Shown in pieces: positions 12,896 through 17,269 of a stretch of 17,269 bases of DNA. Both the position numbers and the translations under genes were made by a program. Position 1 is the first letter of the stretch. Each line of letters begins with the position of its first letter. The DNA is from CAYILR01 sp964364175 (lineage in GTDB: Bacteria > Bdellovibrionota > UBA1018): positions 1 through 17,269 of the forward strand of contig CAYILR010000060.1 in assembly GCA_964364175.1 (NCBI GenBank). The letters run 5' to 3'. Below the pieces are notes generated by a model. That model was given only the letters and a program-made list of their open reading frames with translations, made no database searches and was not told the origin of the DNA.

Positions 12896-15430
12896 TTAGC
12901 CACTTTGGCTGCCGGTCGAAAGAGCCAACCCCAATGCTGTCCGAGCTATTTTTTTCAGTTTTTCCTGGTCCTGGGCACTATCCCTGGTTTTAGACTGCTC
13001 TTCTGTGGGAGGCGCAACCCAAAGGGCTGCAATCTCTTCGCCCGATTTTGTGGATACAGAAAATTTGAATGCCGGATCAACGTCTTTGATGGATGGCTCC
13101 GAAGGACGATCTGGAAATTTTCCCAGGCACTCCTTGCTCCAAAGCTCGACTTGTCTCCCTTGAAGGGCATGACTCAAAGCAATCAAAAATTTCTCGGTCA
13201 CTTGCTGAGTATTTAATTCTCGTGAAGCTAATAATTCAGACATCAAAAAAGCAAAAAATAGCGGTTCTAGCGGAGTATCTTTTAAATAAAGCTCCTTGCT
13301 GACAACAGCCTCTTCTGTAATTGACGGCGCATCTCCAGACGCCGCAGCTTCAGCGGTTCGTCGATCATTCACTTCACCCGCAGGTGCCGCATCAGTGCTA
13401 ATTATTCCTGACACCCCCTTGCCCTGCTCGTCCCCACCGATGTTGCCGGCCATCTCTCGCCCAGGGTCATCAGCACTGATCTCACCAGACATTTCGTTGC
13501 CAGGTCCGTCACCACTGATATTGCCGGCCATCTCTCGCCCAGGATTGTGCTCAGCTGTGATTTCTAAATCGGTACCTTCAGCGTCATCCGCAGTCTCAAT
13601 CCCTTCCACAGCTTCAGCTTCTGACTCAGCATCTTTTCGCTTCTTCTTTTTCTTCCTCGTCTCTCCTGATTCTGTCTCAGAATGATCAGCATCATCCTCT
13701 GAAAGCTCATCTACCGAGTCGACTTCCTCTCCCCGCTTTCTTTCCACAGACTCATCTGAATCTGCTCTAAACGGATCATCCTCGTCTGCATCCACATCTT
13801 CGCCATCGCCCTTGCCCTCTTTCTCCAACGCATCGATCAATTCCTCATCACTGAGCCCGGCGCCTTGCTTTTTATCTTTCACATTTTCAGCAACGCCAGC
13901 TTTGCCCCCCATCGCTTTGATCACTTGCTCGAGCGTCTCTTGAAGCAATGGAATAAAATCAGTTGCTGCTTGCGAATCCTTCGCAATGTGGACTTTTTTC
14001 GCTCCGTCAGTAAACAGTCTCGCTCCCAAGCTTTTTACATCCTCATAAAATGCCAGCTCCGGTCGAGCCCCCACGAAAACCCAGATGTTATCCTGAAACT
14101 TGGGCTCAAACCCTTTGTACAACCAAGCTCCTTTTTCACGTGTAAACGGATATGTTTTCGGATCGAGTGGTTCCCACTTCCACCACCGCTCCTGAGTCGG
14201 GCCTTTTGCCTCCACCCATTTCCCGACTGATGGCGCAGGCCCATGAAACTTGCTCAACCACCTCCCCGAAATTCGCTTGGGTTCTTTTCCCTCAAAAAGA
14301 ACCCAACAGTCTCCCTTCAGCGAAATCGGGCCTTCCCAAATGACAGACGAATCGCCTTTGCTCCCTTGTCCATCCGAAGCCCCTTTCAGCTTCGAATTAA
14401 TTTTTCGTTCTTCTTCTTTCTTTTGAGAAAATTTTGAACGAATCTCCAAAGTCTTGGCAATCGCTGGAATCAACTTCTTTCCCTGCGCAGAATCCTCGGC
14501 AATCCAAAGATCACCAGAATCCACCACAGTGGCTTTCAATCCGAGTCGTTCCTGGTCCTTAATAAATACTAAAGAGGGCTTTCTTGCTGTAAAGTTCCAT
14601 ATTTTTTCAGCAAAAAACGGACGCTGTCCGAGAAACTGCCACATTCCTGCTTCTAAAATGAATGCGTCTGGAATTGGTTTTCCTGCATCGTCATTTTGAA
14701 CTGTCGGCACCCATTCCCAAGACGATTCATTCGCATCGGTTTGCCCAGCGGCTCTTCCACGGTCAATCCATTTTCCCGCAGTGGGAGAAGGACCAATCAG
14801 CTTCATCAGCCACTGCCCTCGAATTTTTTTTACCGATCCCACTGAATGCAAAAGCCAGCAATCACTTTGGATCTTGAGGGGGGCTACCTTTTGGACTTTG
14901 CCTCCCGAATCTTGAGTTTTAGCCTTGCGAGCTTCCTGCTGCTGCGCAGACTGAGTTGTAGTTTTTTTTACTGACTGCTTCTCATTTTGTGCTTGAGCCA
15001 CGTCTTTCAGCTTCGGCTGCAACAGAGTCACGTAGCGCTGAATTTTATGTTGGAACGCTTTTTCATGAGCCTTCTCATCCAAGACCTCGGAGCACCCGTT
15101 CTTCATCAAAATCGGATCCACCACATTCCTCTGCATATTGCTCAAAATCAAAACCTTGCAATTTCCAGCTTTGATTTGTGCTGTAAGCAGCCTCATCATC
15201 GTGATGTGCTTCACCAGGTGATCCTGGTGAGTTGCGCTGCACATCACAATAAAAGCCTTGAGTTGTTTCAAAACCGGAAGCGCCTCTTGGATCGAAGTGC
15301 ACTCCAAAGCATTCACCGCCTCCGAAGTACTCATTTTATCCTTGAGCGCAGTCAATTTCGGATTGTAGGGTTCAAGAAATAAAACTGTCAGGATATTCGG
15401 TTTGATGATGAAATCGCTGATCTTCGACAT
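12896..15430 (-). CDS. Large multi-module protein with receiver-like N-terminus
   Basis: An 844-residue, probably cytoplasmic protein of unrecognised family. Residues 10-140 look like a degenerate receiver fold (NILTVLFLEPYNP, FIVMCSATHQD, KVLILSNMQRNVVDPILMKNGCSEVLD), but the usual phosphoacceptor and acidic pair are not obvious. Two copies of a Trp-rich module follow, at about 186-330 and 366-505. They share CW-LL/VLF, a KRI-GRWL-K--GP-P--GKW core, a W-W-P segment, a W-F/YKG--P-F-dNIW-F segment, and a strand then helix near an LG-(K/R) motif. Residues 525-620 are a highly acidic, low-complexity linker with a basic KKKKKRK patch, and 629-680 hold four 13-residue repeats. The C-terminal part (about 710-840) might be a small GAF-like fold, but that is a guess. 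No signal peptide or membrane helix. The first ATG (15430) has only a weak Shine-Dalgarno. Confidence 0.8.
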   Translation of the reverse strand: MSKISDFIIKPNILTVLFLEPYNPKLTALKDKMSTSEAVNALECTSIQEALPVLKQLKAFIVMCSATHQDHLVKHITMMRLLTAQIKAGNCKVLILSNMQRNVVDPILMKNGCSEVLDEKAHEKAFQHKIQRYVTLLQPKLKDVAQAQNEKQSVKKTTTQSAQQQEARKAKTQDSGGKVQKVAPLKIQSDCWLLHSVGSVKKIRGQWLMKLIGPSPTAGKWIDRGRAAGQTDANESSWEWVPTVQNDDAGKPIPDAFILEAGMWQFLGQRPFFAEKIWNFTARKPSLVFIKDQERLGLKATVVDSGDLWIAEDSAQGKKLIPAIAKTLEIRSKFSQKKEEERKINSKLKGASDGQGSKGDSSVIWEGPISLKGDCWVLFEGKEPKRISGRWLSKFHGPAPSVGKWVEAKGPTQERWWKWEPLDPKTYPFTREKGAWLYKGFEPKFQDNIWVFVGARPELAFYEDVKSLGARLFTDGAKKVHIAKDSQAATDFIPLLQETLEQVIKAMGGKAGVAENVKDKKQGAGLSDEELIDALEKEGKGDGEDVDADEDDPFRADSDESVERKRGEEVDSVDELSEDDADHSETESGETRKKKKKRKDAESEAEAVEGIETADDAEGTDLEITAEHNPGREMAGNISGDGPGNEMSGEISADDPGREMAGNIGGDEQGKGVSGIISTDAAPAGEVNDRRTAEAAASGDAPSITEEAVVSKELYLKDTPLEPLFFAFLMSELLASRELNTQQVTEKFLIALSHALQGRQVELWSKECLGKFPDRPSEPSIKDVDPAFKFSVSTKSGEEIAALWVAPPTEEQSKTRDSAQDQEKLKKIARTALGLALSTGSQSG
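13391..13546 (-). repeat. Four in-frame 39-bp tandem repeats encoding 13-residue units
   Basis: Residues 629-680 of the 844-residue protein consist of four units: NPGREMAGNISGD, GPGNEMSGEISAD, DPGREMAGNIGGD and EQGKGVSGIISTD. The pattern is x-P-G-R-E-M-(A/S)-G-x-I-x-x-D. Units 1 and 3 are nearly identical at both DNA and protein level, which points to recent duplication. Copy number could vary between strains. Confidence 0.85.
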
Positions 15431-15613
15431 TCTTACTCAATACTACTACCCATTTTGGAACCATGGAACCGATGAATGGATCGGGTTTGGAACCGGAAAA
15501 TGAAATTTGTCTCTGCGAGAAGGATTTGTGAAGCGCATTGAGATTGGCACGCCACTTGCTAAATAGAAAACTGTTCGGGCTGCTTTCGCCATTCAGTTTA
15601 GAGTGAGGTCACA

Positions 15614-15628
15614 TTCCTGAATCAGGAA
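15614..15628. other. Perfect 15-base palindrome between two minus-strand genes
   Basis: TTCCTGA, a central A, then TCAGGAA form a perfect inverted repeat 25 bases beyond the stop of the 254-residue regulator gene. A looser outer pairing (15602-15612 with 15644-15653) could extend it into a longer hairpin. No T-run follows on the minus strand, so a terminator is not certain; a protein-binding operator is also possible. Confidence 0.4.
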
Positions 15629-15652
15629 CATTCCCCTCCATCAGTGGCTCAC

Positions 15653-16417
15653 TTATAAAGGTGACGAAAGCAGCCTATAGAACACCAAGGCTACCATCAG
15701 GGCCAGAGCTAGCCTGACTTCTTTTCTTTGTGTAAACACCGACAGACTTTCCAAAAATGACCGCTCCGACGGACGCATCCATTTTTGGGTACTTTGCATG
15801 ACATCTTCTAGAGATTCTTGCAGCACTGAGCGCCCCGCCTGATCGATGGGCAGGTGTTTATCGACTTCATAATAAAATCGACGACATCTCTGCAAAGTGT
15901 CACGGCATGCCTCGCAAATCTGCATGTGATGTTGAAGAGATAGCCTCTCGGCCTGAGACAATTCCTCGTCCAAGAAGCGTTGCGTCCATGGGTCTTTTGT
16001 GGAGTACGGTGGGCAATCGATCGTCGTACCCGACCCTACCGGGTAATTCTGCGGAGGAGAGAGCCTGAGACGCGCTTGCCAGGCCAGTTCAGCGACTTGC
16101 GTCGGGGAAATTTTTAGGACTTTAGCAATCCGCGAGTAAGACCAACGACACCGATGCAAGGCTGCAAGAATAAATCTTTCTGTAGAATAGAGCCTAAAAA
16201 AAGGGCTAAATAAAGCTGCAGTAATGGCGCGAGTCCCATCTCGATCCACACGTTCAAGCAGAGCAGAACTCACCCGTTCGAGGGTTTGATCTTGCGTGAG
16301 ATTCAAAAGCGAAACCACAGAAACCGTTTCGAGCGCTCGGCTTTGAAGTAGCATCGGATCTGCCCAAAGCGCCTCACCGAGATCACAAATTTGTTTAACT
16401 GCTTCTGAATTGACCAT
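15653..16417 (-). CDS. Fused sigma-region-4-like and zinc-finger membrane regulator
   Basis: A 254-residue protein with an unusual order of parts. Residues about 35-120 resemble sigma region 4: STERFILAALHRCRWSYSRIAKVLKISPTQVAELAWQARLRL (79-118) has the helix-turn-helix pattern of ECF sigma factors. Residues 145-175 match the zinc-binding anti-sigma motif: FLDEELSQAERLSLQHH followed by H164-x3-C168-x2-C171. The C-terminal segment 235-250 (LALALMVALVFYRLL) is a single membrane helix. The architecture suggests a membrane-tethered transcription regulator, or a sigma/anti-sigma pair fused in one chain. Sigma region 2 is not recognisable in the first 75 residues. The start at 16417 has AGGG close to the ATG and an in-frame stop just upstream. 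It is divergent from an exported hydrolase gene with only 42 bases between them, so the two may share control. Confidence 0.75.
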   Translation of the reverse strand: MVNSEAVKQICDLGEALWADPMLLQSRALETVSVVSLLNLTQDQTLERVSSALLERVDRDGTRAITAALFSPFFRLYSTERFILAALHRCRWSYSRIAKVLKISPTQVAELAWQARLRLSPPQNYPVGSGTTIDCPPYSTKDPWTQRFLDEELSQAERLSLQHHMQICEACRDTLQRCRRFYYEVDKHLPIDQAGRSVLQESLEDVMQSTQKWMRPSERSFLESLSVFTQRKEVRLALALMVALVFYRLLSSPL

Positions 16418-16459
16418 CCCTACGACTCATCATAGCATAACCTCGAGGGGAAATATCTC

Positions 16460-17269
16460 ATGAGAAGCAGCTTACTGGCTCGATCGGGCCTTTTCGTTTT
16501 ATTACTATTCGTTTCACTTCTAAACACATCATTCGCTGACGGAAATTTGACGCTAAGGATGAAGCATTTTTCGCGGCCCGGAGCACAGCCGATTTTGATG
16601 GTGCACGGACTCGCGGAAAACGACCGGCTTTGGGATGGAGCACCTCTTGCGAACGGCCAGTCCAACAGCATGGCGAGGTTTTTTTATGAGCAAGGCTTTG
16701 ATGTCTGGGTGGGAAACATGCGCGGCGCTGGGACTGCCGGGTATCGCAGCGACTCGCCTCCGGGAGAAGCACAGCGATGGACCGTGGAAGACTACGCGAT
16801 TTTTGATTATCCAACCTTGATTCAAAAAGTCAGCCAAAGCACAGGGCAAAAAGTTTGGGTCGTTACTCACAGCATGGGCGCCTGGGCGCTCGAAGGAGCA
16901 TTGGCGGGGTTGGAATATGACTCGCATGGGAATCCTGTCCCAAATTTTGATCGAGGGCAAAAACTCAGCGAAAAAATTCGTGGCGTTGTTTCTATAGCCG
17001 GAATTTATAATTTCTCTTGGAATCACTCGATTCAAAACATCACCTCATCACCGGTGAAAAACCGAGAAGATTTTTACCAATCCAATTATGAATTAGAACT
17101 GCTTTCCAGAATGTCGGCGATCTATCCCTTGCTCCACCACATTGATCGAGTCTCGTTTCAATGGGTGAGATCCGCTCTGGGGTTTCGGATGAATCAAATC
17201 CCTTGGATTGGCGGGCAATTGGCCTCGCTGTATTCCTCCATGCAGAACGGACTCATTGAGTCGCCGCTA
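16460..17269 (+). CDS. Exported alpha/beta hydrolase (lipase/esterase-like), 3' end missing
   Basis: An open frame of 270 codons runs off the window without a stop. It begins at ATG 16460, nine bases after GAGGGG. Residues 1-26 are a signal peptide (basic start, LFVLLLFVSLL core, cleavage near SFA-DG). The mature part is an alpha/beta hydrolase: I45-LMVHGL with the oxyanion HG (H49, G50), a GNMRGAG turn at 85-91, and the nucleophile elbow T136-H-S138-M-G140. Thr replaces the first Gly of the usual G-x-S-x-G. The acid and His of the triad are not recognised and may lie beyond the window. Family members cleave lipid or ester bonds outside the cytoplasm; the substrate is unknown. Confidence 0.85.
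   Translation, partial: MRSSLLARSGLFVLLLFVSLLNTSFADGNLTLRMKHFSRPGAQPILMVHGLAENDRLWDGAPLANGQSNSMARFFYEQGFDVWVGNMRGAGTAGYRSDSPPGEAQRWTVEDYAIFDYPTLIQKVSQSTGQKVWVVTHSMGAWALEGALAGLEYDSHGNPVPNFDRGQKLSEKIRGVVSIAGIYNFSWNHSIQNITSSPVKNREDFYQSNYELELLSRMSAIYPLLHHIDRVSFQWVRSALGFRMNQIPWIGGQLASLYSSMQNGLIESPL

Noticed and set aside
13296..13685. 129-residue plus-strand frame rich in Pro, Ser and Ala
   Set aside because: It is the antisense reading of the acidic linker and the 13-residue repeats; the regular composition is a by-product of those repeats.
16553..17035. 160-residue minus-strand open frame
   Set aside because: It overlaps the exported hydrolase, which has a signal peptide, Shine-Dalgarno and catalytic elbow on the plus strand.

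Overview
The window reads as a stretch of chromosome from a free-living Gram-negative bacterium. The evidence is an outer-membrane-type lipoprotein, a DksA/TraR protein, a proteobacterial-type Lon, a CheY/CheX pair and signal peptides of Gram-negative style. The mixture (Tex, DksA, Lon, CNNM transporters, a membrane-bound sigma/anti-sigma-like fusion, a long response-regulator-like protein of unknown family) suggests the former Deltaproteobacteria or Bdellovibrionota. That placement is inference; no rRNA or other marker is present to prove it. Base composition looks close to balanced, and start codons include ATG, GTG and TTG.

Left part (1-2436): a 400-base non-coding stretch with degenerate repeats leads into a type II toxin-antitoxin pair of VapBC type. 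It runs tail to tail, with overlapping stop codons, into a minus-strand FAD-linked oxidoreductase resembling the eukaryotic sterol reductase DHCR24. That gene lies 43 bases downstream of, and is probably co-transcribed with, tex (RNA-binding transcription accessory protein).

Middle (4880-6480): tex and a divergent lipoprotein gene are separated by a 163-base element with perfect 27-base terminal inverted repeats. Each arm carries the same Shine-Dalgarno and ATG, so identical translation starts face both genes. A second long palindromic element follows the lipoprotein gene. Next come a dksA-like gene with a clear sigma-70 type promoter, and lon, whose leader can fold into a hairpin that pairs its own Shine-Dalgarno.

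Right of lon (8890-12443): two consecutive CNNM/CorC-like membrane transporters overlap by 4 bases. They are followed by a CheY receiver, a short CheX/CheC-like protein that keeps the phosphatase signature, and a small single-pass membrane protein. These last three genes overlap one another and look like one signalling operon.

Right end (12440-17269): a small secreted protein, an 844-residue protein of unrecognised family (receiver-like N-terminus, duplicated tryptophan-rich module, acidic linker with four 13-residue repeats), a fused sigma-region-4-like, zinc-finger and membrane-anchor regulator, and, divergent from it, an exported alpha/beta hydrolase cut off by the window end.

No rRNA, tRNA, CRISPR array or complete insertion sequence was seen. 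The least explained items are the 844-residue protein, the sigma/anti-sigma-like fusion, the inverted-repeat element that supplies start codons, and the lon leader hairpin.
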